From assembly GCF_014645835.1 (NCBI RefSeq), contig NZ_BMMM01000011.1, forward strand, positions 248,001 through 312,000: a DNA stretch of 64,000 nt. Direction: 5' to 3'. The notes below the pieces were generated by a model that searched no databases, was not told the origin of the DNA, and worked only from the letters and a program-made list of their open reading frames with translations. Positions 54,103-63,318 of the stretch are shown here, in pieces. How positions within the stretch are numbered: the stretch's first letter is position 1; each line of letters begins with the position of its first letter. The position numbers and the translations under genes were made by a program. The DNA is from Streptomyces albiflavescens (lineage in GTDB: Bacteria > Actinomycetota > Actinomycetes > Streptomycetales > Streptomycetaceae).

Positions 54103-54315
54103 GCCTTGGTGCTTCGGCTGTCGGGCCTGGTAGGGGCGTGTCGAAGCGTTCGTGATCACGCGGCGCGCGCCTCGCCCCGGTCGGCGTACGCCCTGCGTGA
54201 TCACCATGACCCGATTCACTGCCAACAAGTAGCCAGAACCCGCGTAATGCCCGGCCCGGACCTCCCTCTCCCCTGTGACGCGACCAGCGTCGACACGAGA
54301 AAGGGAGGTTCCGTC
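54103..54315. other. gap after the oxidoreductase
   Basis: No gene or strong structure recognised. Confidence 0.4.
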
Positions 54316-54520
54316 ATGACAGGGGCCAAGGCGGCGGTCGAGCGGCCGGCATCCGTAGCTCCGCGGCACCTGGATCGTGGTGCCGTACCCGGGACGGTCG
54401 ACGGGCGGGGTACGCCGGCTGATCCCGCCGGACGGCTCCGGCGCGCTCACCGATCCGGCGCTGCTGGAACTGGCCATGCACGAGGCGGCGGCGGGTCTCG
54501 CGAACGAGGGGGACACATGA
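54316..54520 (+). pseudogene. small broken gene, unknown
   Basis: GGGAGG precedes an ATG at 54316 (MTGAKAAVERPAS). The frame with protein-like composition then continues in another frame (LRGTWIVVPYPGRSTGG to LAMHEAAAGLANEG, stop at 54520). A one-step frame change near 54355 would join them. No family recognised. Confidence 0.35.
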
Positions 54521-54544
54521 CGGCCCCGTGATGTGCCAGAGGTC

Positions 54545-54571
54545 TTGACAAGCGAATTGGTCTGGACCAAG
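54545..54571 (+). promoter_or_regulatory. candidate DasR site (dre) and -35 box of the chitinase
   Basis: TTGACA at 54545-54550 is a good -35 element. Overlapping its spacer, A-TTGGTCTGGACCAA-G (54556-54571) matches the dre consensus of DasR, the GlcNAc-responsive repressor (palindromic TGGTCTAGACCA type). It lies about 46 bp before the chitinase start, where DasR sites usually sit. No clear -10 box was found. Confidence 0.7.
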
Positions 54572-54616
54572 TTGGGCGCGCTCCACCCTCCAATTCCCCC
54601 ATGCCCGGAGGCACTT

Positions 54617-56431
54617 GTGGACCGCCACAGACCGCTCTCTCGTCGACGCAGGCTACTTTCCGTGCTCACGGCCGCGGCGCTGGCCGTGCCCGGCATCACC
54701 GCGCTGTCGTCGGCCGCCCGTGCGGCCGACGCGGACCTCGCGAAGAACGGCGGGTTCGAGTCGGGCCTGGACAACTGGACCTGTACGGCGGGCAGCACCG
54801 TCAATTCCCCGGTACGGACCGGTAGTTCGGCGTTGCGCGCGACCCCGGCCGGCAACGACTACGCGCAGTGCTCCCAGACGGTGACCGTCAAACCCGACTC
54901 CCAGTACACCCTCTCCGGTTATGTCCGGGGCAGCTACGTCTACCTCGGCGCGAGCGGCACCGGCACCACCGACGTCTCCACCTGGACCCAGTCGGCGACC
55001 GACTGGCAGCAGCTCACCACCACCTTCCGCACGGGCGCGTCGACCACCAAGGTCACGATCTACACGCACGGCTGGTACGGCACCGGCACCTACTACGCCG
55101 ACGACCTCTCCCTGGTCGGCCCCGGCGTCGACGCGGGTCAGCCGCCGGCCGCGCCCACCGGGCTGACGGTCGGCACCGTCACGTCCTCGACCGTCGCCCT
55201 GTCCTGGTCCGCGGTGACCGGCGCCACGGGTTACTCCGTCTACCGCGACGGCGTCAAAGTCCAGACGGCCGACGGCCCTTCGACGACCGTGAGCGGACTG
55301 TCCCCCTCGACGGCGTACTCCTTCCAGGTCGCCGCCACCAACGACGCGGGCGAGTCGGCGAAGTCGGCGACGGTGACCGCGACGACGTCGGCGGGCTCGG
55401 GCGGAGGCTCCTCGGACCTCCCCACCCATGCCCTCGTCGGCTACCTCCACGCGAGCTTCGCGAACGGCGCCGGTTACACCCGGATGGCCGACGTCCCCGA
55501 CAGTTGGGACGTCATCGACCTGGCCTTCGGTGAACCGACCTCCACCACCTCCGGCGACATCCGCTTCACCCGCTGCCCGGTCACCGAGTGCCCCACGGCC
55601 GAGAGCGACGCCGACTTCAAGGCGGCGATCAAGGCGAAGCAGGCGGCGGGCAAGAAGGTCCTGATCTCGATCGGCGGTCAGAACGGGCAGGTCCAGCTGA
55701 CGACGACGGCGGCGAGGGACGCCTTCGTGTCGTCCGTCTCGAAGATCATCGACACCTACGGGCTGGACGGCCTGGACATCGACTTCGAGGGCCACTCGCT
55801 CTCGCTGGACGCGAGCGACACCAACTTCAAGAGCCCGACCACGCCGGTGATCGTCAACCTCATCTCGGCGCTGAAGACCCTGAAGGCCAAGTACGGCTCG
55901 AAGTTCGTCCTGAGCATGGCCCCGGAGACCTTCTTCGTCCAACTCGGCTACCAGTACTACGGCACGGGCAAATGGGGCGGCCAGGACCCGCGCGCCGGCG
56001 CCTACCTCCCCGTCATCCACGCCCTCCGCGACGACCTGACCCTCCTGCATGTCCAGGACTACAACTCCGGTTCGATCACGGGCCTCGACAACCAGTACCA
56101 CTCCATGGGCGGCGCGGACTTCCACATCGCCATGACCGACATGCTCCTGACCGGCTTCCCGGTCGCCGGCGACGCGAACAACGTCTTCCCGCCCCTGCGC
56201 CCCGACCAGATCGCCATCGGCATGCCGGCCTCGACGAACGCCGGCAACGGCTACGTATCACCGACGGAGGTGAACAAGACCCTCGACTGCCTCACCAAGA
56301 AGACCAACTGCGGCTCGTACGCCACCCACGGCACCTGGCCGGCCCTGCGCGGCCTGATGACGTGGTCGATCAACTGGGACCGGTACGGGAGCTGGGAGTT
56401 CTCGAAGAACTTCGACGGGTACTTCGGCTGA
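54617..56431 (+). CDS. secreted GH18 chitinase
   Basis: Extracellular chitinase, 604 residues from GTG 54617 with GGAGG 5 nt upstream. Signal peptide (RRRR, hydrophobic core, cleavage near ARA-AD), a carbohydrate-binding domain (ADLAKNGGFESGLDNWTC region, ~40-175), a fibronectin type III domain (PAAPTGLTVGTVTSSTVALS, ~180-265), a Gly/Ser linker, then GH18 with SIGGQNG and the catalytic DGLDIDFE at residues 384-391 (Glu391 the acid). It ends MTWSINWDRYGSWEF. Controlled by a candidate DasR site. Confidence 0.93.
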   Translation: MDRHRPLSRRRRLLSVLTAAALAVPGITALSSAARAADADLAKNGGFESGLDNWTCTAGSTVNSPVRTGSSALRATPAGNDYAQCSQTVTVKPDSQYTLSGYVRGSYVYLGASGTGTTDVSTWTQSATDWQQLTTTFRTGASTTKVTIYTHGWYGTGTYYADDLSLVGPGVDAGQPPAAPTGLTVGTVTSSTVALSWSAVTGATGYSVYRDGVKVQTADGPSTTVSGLSPSTAYSFQVAATNDAGESAKSATVTATTSAGSGGGSSDLPTHALVGYLHASFANGAGYTRMADVPDSWDVIDLAFGEPTSTTSGDIRFTRCPVTECPTAESDADFKAAIKAKQAAGKKVLISIGGQNGQVQLTTTAARDAFVSSVSKIIDTYGLDGLDIDFEGHSLSLDASDTNFKSPTTPVIVNLISALKTLKAKYGSKFVLSMAPETFFVQLGYQYYGTGKWGGQDPRAGAYLPVIHALRDDLTLLHVQDYNSGSITGLDNQYHSMGGADFHIAMTDMLLTGFPVAGDANNVFPPLRPDQIAIGMPASTNAGNGYVSPTEVNKTLDCLTKKTNCGSYATHGTWPALRGLMTWSINWDRYGSWEFSKNFDGYFG

Positions 56432-56478
56432 GGCGTCAGCCCAGCACTGCCCCTGAGGCGTCAGCCCAGCACTGCCCC
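56429..56478 (+). repeat. 25-bp tandem duplication at the chitinase stop
   Basis: Two identical 25-bp units (56429-56453, 56454-56478). The chitinase stop TGA is the start of unit one, and the stop of the opposite small gene (56461-56463) lies in unit two. Confidence 0.85.
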
Positions 56479-56619
56479 GAGCACCTGCGCGAGCGTCACC
56501 GTCCGCTCGGCGCTCCCTGGAGCGCCGGGCATCGACGGCAGATCCAGCGACACCGACCGCACCCGAGCCGACGTGGCGCTGTCCCACCGGCGTACGGCGA
56601 GCTGCTGCTCGTCCGTCAT
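56461..56619 (-). CDS. small hypothetical protein, 52 residues
   Basis: ATG 56619 has GGGAGG 5 nt upstream and encodes MTDEQQLAVRRWDSATSARV, then VSLDLPSMPGAP and ends TVTLAQVLGAVLG. Good ribosome site and balanced composition support a real gene. No family recognised. It reads toward the chitinase end. Confidence 0.55.
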   Translation of the reverse strand: MTDEQQLAVRRWDSATSARVRSVSLDLPSMPGAPGSAERTVTLAQVLGAVLG

Positions 56620-56656
56620 CGCGCCTCCCGCGCCCCGCTCGCCGGTCCGCGAACGG

Positions 56657-57484
56657 TCAACCCTCCGCCGCTCCTCGACGGTGGCGCGCGACGACCAGCA
56701 GCATCAGCTGAAGCAGGATCAGGGACAGGCACCAACTGGCCGCCACATCCAGCGGCCAGTGGTAGCCGCGGCGGATCAGGCCGAAGGCGACGAGGGCGTT
56801 GAGGGTGAGGCAGGTGACGACCAGCCCGCGGCGGGCCGAGGGGGTGCGCAGCCAGGGGAGGAGGAGCAGGGCCCCGGCGCCGTACGCGATGACGGCGGTG
56901 GCGGTGTGGCCCGAGGGGTAGAAGCCCGTGCCAGGGCCCATCACCGGCGGGCCGGGGCGGGCCACGGCCTCCTTCAGGGGCACGATCACCGCCGGTACGG
57001 CGGCCATCAGCACCGCCGCCGCGGTGGACGGCAACCACCAGCGGTCCGTACCGGCCCGGCGGGCGCGGACGGCCGTGTACACGAGGACGACGGCGAGGAT
57101 CGGGACGGCGACCGTGATGTTGCCGAGGTCGGCCAGGAGTTCCGAGAGGCGGTCCGGGTGCACCAGGGAGCCGCTGAGGTGTTCGTCCGCGCGGGCGAGG
57201 GGGCCGTGGGCCGCGACCTGCCAGGTGATCAGCGCGAGGAGGAGGGCCGGGAGGCCGAGGAGGAAGGTCGGCCGCCCCGGAACAGGGGGGGTAGTTCCGA
57301 GGCGGCCGTCCTGATCGGAATGCCGCGCGCCCCGGGGGGTTTGGGGCGGGCGACTGTCCGATCGGTGAGGAGAACCGGAGCCGGAAGCTCCGGGTGTGTG
57401 CGCGAGGGCACGACCAGGGCGAAGCTGGGGAGGCCTCGACCCGGTGTCACCCACAGTCCCCTGTGGGCGGGGTGTATCTCTCAT
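56657..57484 (-). CDS. PAP2-family membrane phosphatase
   Basis: Integral membrane phosphatase of the PAP2 superfamily (phosphatidate or undecaprenyl-pyrophosphate-type substrates). Six hydrophobic segments; the three PAP2 motifs are KEAVARPGPP, FYPSGHTAT and RRGYHWPLDV (His and Asp conserved, first Arg of SR replaced by RR). The first ~70 residues are Pro/Arg-rich and may not be translated, so the start is uncertain. Confidence 0.8.
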   Translation of the reverse strand: MRDTPRPQGTVGDTGSRPPQLRPGRALAHTPGASGSGSPHRSDSRPPQTPRGARHSDQDGRLGTTPPVPGRPTFLLGLPALLLALITWQVAAHGPLARADEHLSGSLVHPDRLSELLADLGNITVAVPILAVVLVYTAVRARRAGTDRWWLPSTAAAVLMAAVPAVIVPLKEAVARPGPPVMGPGTGFYPSGHTATAVIAYGAGALLLLPWLRTPSARRGLVVTCLTLNALVAFGLIRRGYHWPLDVAASWCLSLILLQLMLLVVARHRRGAAEG

Positions 57485-57654
57485 CTGGGTAAGAACCTAC
57501 GGCAGGGGGTGCGGCTCCGACAGACGGAATCGCGTCCCGTCATGCACCTCGCACACGTTCTTCACACGCTCTGACGTCGGTCGCCCCGGCACCGGAATCA
57601 AGCGGAATCGCCGTGGGCGGTCGGCCGGATCGCGGTACTGGGGCGGGTGGGGCG

Positions 57655-58989
57655 TCAGATGCGAGTGAAGGCCTGCTCGATGATGTCGAGACCCTCGTTC
57701 AGGAGGTCCTCGCCGATGACCAGCGGGGGCAGGAAGCGGAGGACGTTGCCGTAGGTGCCACAGGTCAGGACCATCAGGCCCTCCTGGTGGCAGGCCTTGG
57801 CCAGCGCGGCGGTCGCCTCGGGGTTCGGCTCCTTGGTGGCGCGGTCCTTGACCAGCTCGATGGCGATCATGGCGCCACGGCCACGCACGTCACCGATGAT
57901 GTCGAACTTCTCGGCCATCGAGCCCAGTCGGGCCTTCATGATCGCCTCGATGTGCTTCGCCTTGGCGTTGAGGTCGAGCTCCTTCATGGTCTCGATCGCG
58001 CCGAGCGCGCCCGCACAGGCCACCGGGTTGCCGCCGTAGGTGCCGCCCAGGCCGCCCGCGTGCGCGGCGTCCATGATCTCGGCGCGGCCGGTGACGGCGG
58101 CGAGCGGCAGACCGCCCGCGATGCCCTTGGCCGTGGTGATCAGGTCCGGGACGATGCCCTCGTCCTCGCAGGCGAACCACTGGCCGGTGCGGCAGAAGCC
58201 GGACTGGATCTCGTCCGCGACGAAGACGATGCCGTTGTCCTTGGCGAACTTGCTGATGGCCGGAAGGAAGCCCTTGGCGGGCTCGATGAAGCCGCCCTCG
58301 CCGAGCACCGGCTCGATGATGATCGCCGCGACGTTGTCGGCGCCGATCTGCTTGTTGATCATGTCGATGGCCTGGGCGGACGCCTCGGCGCCGGCGTTCT
58401 CCGGGCCGGTCAGCCAGCGGTAGCCGTACGCCACCGGCACGCGGTAGACCTCGGGCGCGAACGGGCCGAAGCCGTTCTTGTACGGCATGTTCTTGGAGGT
58501 CAGCGCCATCGTCAGGTTCGTACGGCCGTGGTAGCCGTGGTCGAAGACGACGACGGCCTGGCGCTTGGTGTACGCACGCGCGATCTTGACGGCGTTCTCG
58601 ACGGCCTCGGCGCCGGAGTTGAAGAGCGCGGACTTCTTGGCGTGGTCACCCGGCGTGAGCTCGGCCAGCGCCTCGGCGACGGCCACGTAGCCCTCGTACG
58701 GCGTGACCATGAAACAGGTGTGGGTGAAGTCCTGGAGCTGGGCGGAGGCGCGGCGTACGACGGCCTCGGCGCTCGCGCCGACGCTGGTCACGGCGATGCC
58801 GGAGCCGAAGTCGATCAGCCGGTTCCCGTCGACGTCCTCGATGATGCCGCCGCCGGCGCGCGCGGTGAAGACAGGGAGCACCGAGCCCACACCGGCCGCG
58901 ACCGCGGCGGTACGGCGGGCCTGCAGCTCCTGCGACTTCGGGCCGGGGATGGCGGTGACGACGCGGCGCTCCTGCGGAAGTGCGGTCAT
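57655..58989 (-). CDS. gabT: 4-aminobutyrate aminotransferase
   Basis: PLP-dependent class III aminotransferase that converts 4-aminobutyrate plus 2-oxoglutarate to succinate semialdehyde plus glutamate. ATG 58989 with AGGGAG upstream; 444 residues. Typical GabT stretches: FNSGAEAVENAVKIAR, VFDHGYHGRTNLTMA, EPVLGEGGFI, ADEIQSGFCRTG, and PLP Lys in TTAKGIAGGLPL, with GGTYGGNPVA. It completes the amine route begun by the aminotransferase/dehydrogenase genes elsewhere in the window. Confidence 0.92.
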   Translation of the reverse strand: MTALPQERRVVTAIPGPKSQELQARRTAAVAAGVGSVLPVFTARAGGGIIEDVDGNRLIDFGSGIAVTSVGASAEAVVRRASAQLQDFTHTCFMVTPYEGYVAVAEALAELTPGDHAKKSALFNSGAEAVENAVKIARAYTKRQAVVVFDHGYHGRTNLTMALTSKNMPYKNGFGPFAPEVYRVPVAYGYRWLTGPENAGAEASAQAIDMINKQIGADNVAAIIIEPVLGEGGFIEPAKGFLPAISKFAKDNGIVFVADEIQSGFCRTGQWFACEDEGIVPDLITTAKGIAGGLPLAAVTGRAEIMDAAHAGGLGGTYGGNPVACAGALGAIETMKELDLNAKAKHIEAIMKARLGSMAEKFDIIGDVRGRGAMIAIELVKDRATKEPNPEATAALAKACHQEGLMVLTCGTYGNVLRFLPPLVIGEDLLNEGLDIIEQAFTRI

Positions 58990-59360
58990 GAGGGGCTCCC
59001 TGATGATCTTGCGAACCGGAGGGTTCCGGCGAGCCGGTTGTTCCGGCAGGCCGGGGGTTCCGGGCGGGGTGTTTTTCGGACGCTTTCTTCTTTCTTCGCA
59101 GGCTAGGGCCGGGGATGGGGGGTGGGCATGCTCCATGTGGGCGTTGTCGAGGGATTCGCTTGTCCGTGGTGGACATAGAACGGCGGAGATGCGGTCGTCT
59201 CGGTTCGTCCCGGTCCGCCGTCTCGGTTCGTCCCGGTCCGCCGCACGTCGGGCCGTACGAACGCCCGGGGCCCGGCCGGGTAAACAGTGAACTCGCCCCG
59301 CAGGGGCACTAGATTGACTCGCGGACGACGCACGGAGCGGCTGGTCAGGGGGCAAGGGCG
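58990..59360. other. divergent gabT / ATPase promoter region
   Basis: Intergenic control region of 371 bp. It contains a 23-bp perfect tandem repeat (59197-59219, 59220-59242; GTCTCGGTTCGTCCCGG...) and G/T-rich half-repeats (GGTTCCGG/GTTCCGGC) near gabT. No gene seen. Confidence 0.5.
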
Positions 59361-61508
59361 ATGGACAGCGACGGGACCCAGGACGCACGGGGCACGCATG
59401 CCGATTCTGTGCCGCGTCCGGCGGGGCCGCCCGATGTGCCGGTGACGCCGCCGGAGGTACCTGCCGCGCCGCCACGGCCCGCGCGGGCCCCGGGGGTGCC
59501 GCCCTTGCCGGACGGGTCCGCCTTCCTCGCGTGGGTGCGGGCGCCCAGGCCGGAGGCGGCGCCCGGGGTGTGGCGGTTCGGGCATCGGCCACGCCCCCAG
59601 GAGGAGCCGGAGCAGATTCCGGCGCGGCAGCTGCTGAGCGGGGCCGTGATCGCCTTCCTGGTGGGGTGGCTTATCTGGTCGCTGCTCTGGAACGGGTATC
59701 TGGGCGGCTGGTGGGTCCTGCCCCTGGAGCTGTTCACCCCCGACTCCTGGCGGCACAGTGGCGATCGCATCGGAAACGCGTTCCTCTGGTACGGCTACTA
59801 CACGCTGATCGCCCTTGTCATCATGATCGGCGTGGGCCGGCTCGGCCGATGGGGTGAGGTGTGGCGGCGCTACGGGCTGCCCGCCTGGCAGCGGGCGGCT
59901 CCCGCGAGCGAGCGGCTGCCCGAGCCCGAGGAGGACCCCGCCCAGTGGAACCAGCTCCGCGCCGCCGGAGCCGGTGACGCCGCCGAACGGCTCGCCGCCG
60001 AGGCCCGCGCCGGGCTGATGCGGGACGTCGACCACGCCCGGATCGCCCGTGCCTGGCAGGGTGTACGCAGCGGGCGGCACAGTCTCGCCACGTTCACGGG
60101 GGCGGTGCTGAAGGACGGGGCCGCCGCCTGTCTGCATCCCTCCGGCGACCGCGATCTGCCGGGTCGGCTCGCCCGGCACGACCTCGTGTCCGGGCAGGTA
60201 CGGCTCGGGACGACCGCCGATGATCCGCGCAATCCGTACGCCTATCGCGGCACCGGACTCGCCCTCGGACCCGATCTGCTGGGTACGTCGCTGCTCGCCG
60301 TCGGCCCCGCCGGGTCCGGCAAGACCGGCGGTGTCGTCTGGCCGCTCGCCGAGTCGCTGTGCCTGCACGCGCTCGCCGGGCGGGCCGCGGTCGTCGTGGT
60401 GGGTGCCGCGGGCGCCGGGCTCGGGCCCGCCGACGCGTACGACGTCGTCGTACGGATCGGGAATCCCGAGTCCGTGTACGACCTCGACCTGTACGGCGGG
60501 ACCACCGACCCCGACGAGGCCGCGGCCGTGCTCGCCGAGGCGCTCGTCGGGGATCTCGCCGATCCGCATCCCGGGGGCGACAGCCGCCGCTCGACCACCG
60601 TGCTCGCCCAACTGCTGGGGCCCTTCCAGGCCGTCCACGGACGGTTCCCGTCCGTGCCCGAGCTGCGCCGGCTCCTCGACGGCGCCCCCGGACCGCTCGG
60701 CGCGCTGCGCAAGGCCCTGGAGGACACCGGGCAGGCGTCGTTGCTGCGAGAACTGGACGCGCGCGAGCGGCAGTTGGGTCACCCCGGTGATGTCGGGGGT
60801 GTGCTCGCCGACCGGGTCGCCCTGCTCGACCGGCCCGCGTTCGCGGGGTTCTTCGACACGTCCGGGCAGTCGCGGCCCTTCTCGCTGCGCGCGCTCGACC
60901 ACCCCGTGCGCGTACGGATCGATCTGCCCGCTCGGGGGCACGCCGACGCCTCGCGGATCCTGGCGCGGCTGGTGCTCGCGCAGTTCACGGCGAGTGTCGC
61001 GGTGCGCGAGGACCGGTCGCTGTTCGCCTCTCTGGTGCTCGACGACGCGACGGGGGTCGTCACACCCGACGCCGTACGGGGGATTCAGCGACTGCGGTCC
61101 GGCAACGCGGGGGCCGTGCTGACGCTGCGCACGCTCGACGACGTGCCACGGCCGCTGCGCAGCCCGCTGCTGGGCGCGATCGGGTGCCGGATGGCGCTGT
61201 CCGGGCTCACTCCCTGGGACGGACAGGACTTCGCCGAGGTCTGGGGCAAGGAGTGGACCGAGGCGCGGGACGTCACCGACCGGCAGATCATCGCCGAGAC
61301 CCCGGCCGGCAAGGCGGTGCACATGCTGCGGCGGGTGATCACCGGCCACGCGCCGACCGCGCGGGCCGTCACCGTCCGACAGGTCGAGCGGGAGCGCTGG
61401 TCCGCGTCCGAACTGGCACACGGGGTGCCCCCGGGGCACGCGGTGCTGTCGCTGACCAATGTGAAGGGGGAGCACGCACCGCCGTTGCTGGTGGATCTGC
61501 GGAGCTGA
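59361..61508 (+). CDS. TraG/VirD4-like membrane ATPase
   Basis: 715 residues with a Pro-rich cytoplasmic N-terminus, two hydrophobic helices (~95-112 and ~145-162) and a large P-loop domain: Walker A AVGPAGSGKTGGVVWP near 308-322, Walker B SLVLDDATG near 557, and a later TLRTLDDVP stretch. This architecture resembles coupling proteins of conjugation/type IV secretion (TraG/VirD4), but no other tra gene is nearby. AAGGG precedes the ATG. Conserved in Streptomyces; role here unknown. Confidence 0.65.
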   Translation: MDSDGTQDARGTHADSVPRPAGPPDVPVTPPEVPAAPPRPARAPGVPPLPDGSAFLAWVRAPRPEAAPGVWRFGHRPRPQEEPEQIPARQLLSGAVIAFLVGWLIWSLLWNGYLGGWWVLPLELFTPDSWRHSGDRIGNAFLWYGYYTLIALVIMIGVGRLGRWGEVWRRYGLPAWQRAAPASERLPEPEEDPAQWNQLRAAGAGDAAERLAAEARAGLMRDVDHARIARAWQGVRSGRHSLATFTGAVLKDGAAACLHPSGDRDLPGRLARHDLVSGQVRLGTTADDPRNPYAYRGTGLALGPDLLGTSLLAVGPAGSGKTGGVVWPLAESLCLHALAGRAAVVVVGAAGAGLGPADAYDVVVRIGNPESVYDLDLYGGTTDPDEAAAVLAEALVGDLADPHPGGDSRRSTTVLAQLLGPFQAVHGRFPSVPELRRLLDGAPGPLGALRKALEDTGQASLLRELDARERQLGHPGDVGGVLADRVALLDRPAFAGFFDTSGQSRPFSLRALDHPVRVRIDLPARGHADASRILARLVLAQFTASVAVREDRSLFASLVLDDATGVVTPDAVRGIQRLRSGNAGAVLTLRTLDDVPRPLRSPLLGAIGCRMALSGLTPWDGQDFAEVWGKEWTEARDVTDRQIIAETPAGKAVHMLRRVITGHAPTARAVTVRQVERERWSASELAHGVPPGHAVLSLTNVKGEHAPPLLVDLRS

Positions 61509-61566
61509 GGGTGAGGTGTGGATCTGACCGGCTGAGCTGGACATATGGACATCAGGGCACATGGTG

Positions 61567-61634
61567 ACCGTACGGTGAGGCAGAATCGACACAGGTCGTT
61601 CATACGAAGCGGCCAAAAGATCACAAAGATCACA
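61567..61634. promoter_or_regulatory. pucR-type gene leader repeats
   Basis: A 10-bp palindrome ACCGTACGGT (61567-61576) and a direct repeat AAGATCACA (61617-61625 and 61627-61634, partly) precede the PucR-family gene. Possible autoregulatory sites. Confidence 0.4.
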
Positions 61635-61650
61635 CAGACCTGAAGGCCTC

Positions 61651-63318
61651 ATGCCCCCCACGCTCGCCTCGCTCGTCCACCACTCCGCGCTCAAGCTCAC
61701 GGTGCGCGCGGGCGAGGACCGCCTGGACGTGCCCGTCCGCTGGGCGCACGCCAGTGAGCTCGCCGACCCCGTGCCGTACATGGAGGGCGGGGAGCTGCTG
61801 CTGATCACCGCGCTCCAGCTGGACGCCGAGGACCCCGAGGTCATGCGGCGTTATGTGAAGCGCCTGGTGGGAGCCGGGGTGGTCGGGCTCGGCTTCGCGG
61901 TCGGAGTCAACTACGAGGAGATCCCCAAGGCGCTCGTCGACGCGGCGGAGGAGGAGGGGCTGCCGCTCCTCGAAGTCCCCCGGCGTACGCCCTTCCTCGC
62001 CATCAGCAAGGCGGTGTCCGCCGCCATCGCGGCGGATCAGTACCGGGCGGTCACCGCCGGGTTCGCCGCGCAGCGCGAGCTGACCAAGCGGGCGCTGAAC
62101 GACGGACCCGAGGGGCTGCTCGCCGCGCTCGCCGGGCAGGTCGACGGATGGGCGGCGCTGTACGACGCGTCCGGTGAGGTCGTCGCCTCCGCGCCCGAGT
62201 GGGCGGGGCGCCGGGCCGCGCGGCTCACGCCCGACGTGGAGCGGCTGCGGGAGCGGCCCGCGCCGGCCAGCTCCGTCGTCGGTGGCGAAGGCCGGGAGGA
62301 CCGAGTGGAACTGCACTCCCTCGGCGCCGGGCGGCGGCCGCGGGCCGCGCTCGCCGTGGGGACGGCGGCCGCGCTCGGGACCGCCGAGCGGTACGCCGTG
62401 CACTCGGCGATCGCCCTGCTGACGCTCACCACGGAACGGTCGCGGTCGCTGCACGCGGCCGAGCAGCGGATCGGAGCGGCCGTGCTGCGCATGCTGCTCG
62501 CGGGCCAGCCCGACCACGCCCGGGCCGTCGCCGGGGACCTGTACGGCGCGCTGCTCGACGCGCCCTTCCGGCTGATCCTCGCCGAGTCGGCGTCCGCGTC
62601 GGCCGCGCGGGCCCATGCGGACGGTCACGCGCGCGTGACCGCGACGGCGCCCTCGGCCGCCACCGTCGCCGTGCCCGAGACCAACGGCGACCCGCTCGGC
62701 GGGCTGGCCGAGGTCGTGGAGTCCGCGGCCGCCCGCTCCGGTGAGTCCGTGCTCGTCGTGCCCGACGGGGAGCGGCTCGTCGTGCTCGCGGTGGACGGGG
62801 GTGCGGCGGTCGCCGCGTGCGGGGAGTACGCGGCCGCGCTGGAGGCCGCACGGGCCGCCGTGCGGGAACAGCCCGCCGGGGACGAGGCCGAACTGGTCGT
62901 CGGGCTGTCGGCGCCCGCCGGGCCGATCGCGGCGGGCGCCGCCTACAAGCAGGCCGAGCAGGCGTTGTCCGTGGCGCGGCGGCGCGGGCGGTTCCTCGTG
63001 GAGCACGAGGAGCTGGCCGCCGGGTCTGTGCTGCCGTTGCTGGCGGATGACGCGGTCCGGGCGTTCGCGGACGGGTTGCTGCGGGCGTTGCACGAGCACG
63101 ACGCGACCGGGCGGGGGGATCTGGTGGCCTCGCTGCGGGCGTGGTTGTCGCGGCATGGGCAGTGGGATGCGGCGGCTGCGGATCTGGGTGTCCACCGGCA
63201 CACGTTGCGGTACCGCATGCGGCGGGTCGAGGAGATCCTTGGACGGTCGCTGGATGATCCGGATGTGCGGATGGAGCTTTGGCTGGCGTTGAAGGCCACG
63301 GCGGGGACGGGGGAGTAG
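61651..63318 (+). CDS. PucR-family transcriptional regulator
   Basis: Regulator of nitrogen-compound catabolism. 555 residues from ATG 61651 with AAGG upstream. N-terminal PucR sensing domain (GGELLLITALQL, VGLGFAVG, LPLLEVPRRTPF), a central GGDEF-like/CdaR region, and the C-terminal HTH_30 with DLGVHRHTLRYRMRRVEEILG. Its neighbours gabT and an aldehyde dehydrogenase make it a good candidate for regulator of 4-aminobutyrate use, as GabR-like roles of PucR proteins are known in actinobacteria. Confidence 0.88.
   Translation: MPPTLASLVHHSALKLTVRAGEDRLDVPVRWAHASELADPVPYMEGGELLLITALQLDAEDPEVMRRYVKRLVGAGVVGLGFAVGVNYEEIPKALVDAAEEEGLPLLEVPRRTPFLAISKAVSAAIAADQYRAVTAGFAAQRELTKRALNDGPEGLLAALAGQVDGWAALYDASGEVVASAPEWAGRRAARLTPDVERLRERPAPASSVVGGEGREDRVELHSLGAGRRPRAALAVGTAAALGTAERYAVHSAIALLTLTTERSRSLHAAEQRIGAAVLRMLLAGQPDHARAVAGDLYGALLDAPFRLILAESASASAARAHADGHARVTATAPSAATVAVPETNGDPLGGLAEVVESAAARSGESVLVVPDGERLVVLAVDGGAAVAACGEYAAALEAARAAVREQPAGDEAELVVGLSAPAGPIAAGAAYKQAEQALSVARRRGRFLVEHEELAAGSVLPLLADDAVRAFADGLLRALHEHDATGRGDLVASLRAWLSRHGQWDAAAADLGVHRHTLRYRMRRVEEILGRSLDDPDVRMELWLALKATAGTGE

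Noticed and set aside
52989-54155. 388-residue plus-strand alternative frame in the FAD oxidoreductase
   Set aside because: Arg/Gly/Pro-rich shadow of a well-defined flavoprotein.
59103-61844. 913-residue minus-strand frame
   Set aside because: Shadow of the membrane ATPase gene; no domain seen and Arg/Gly/His-rich.
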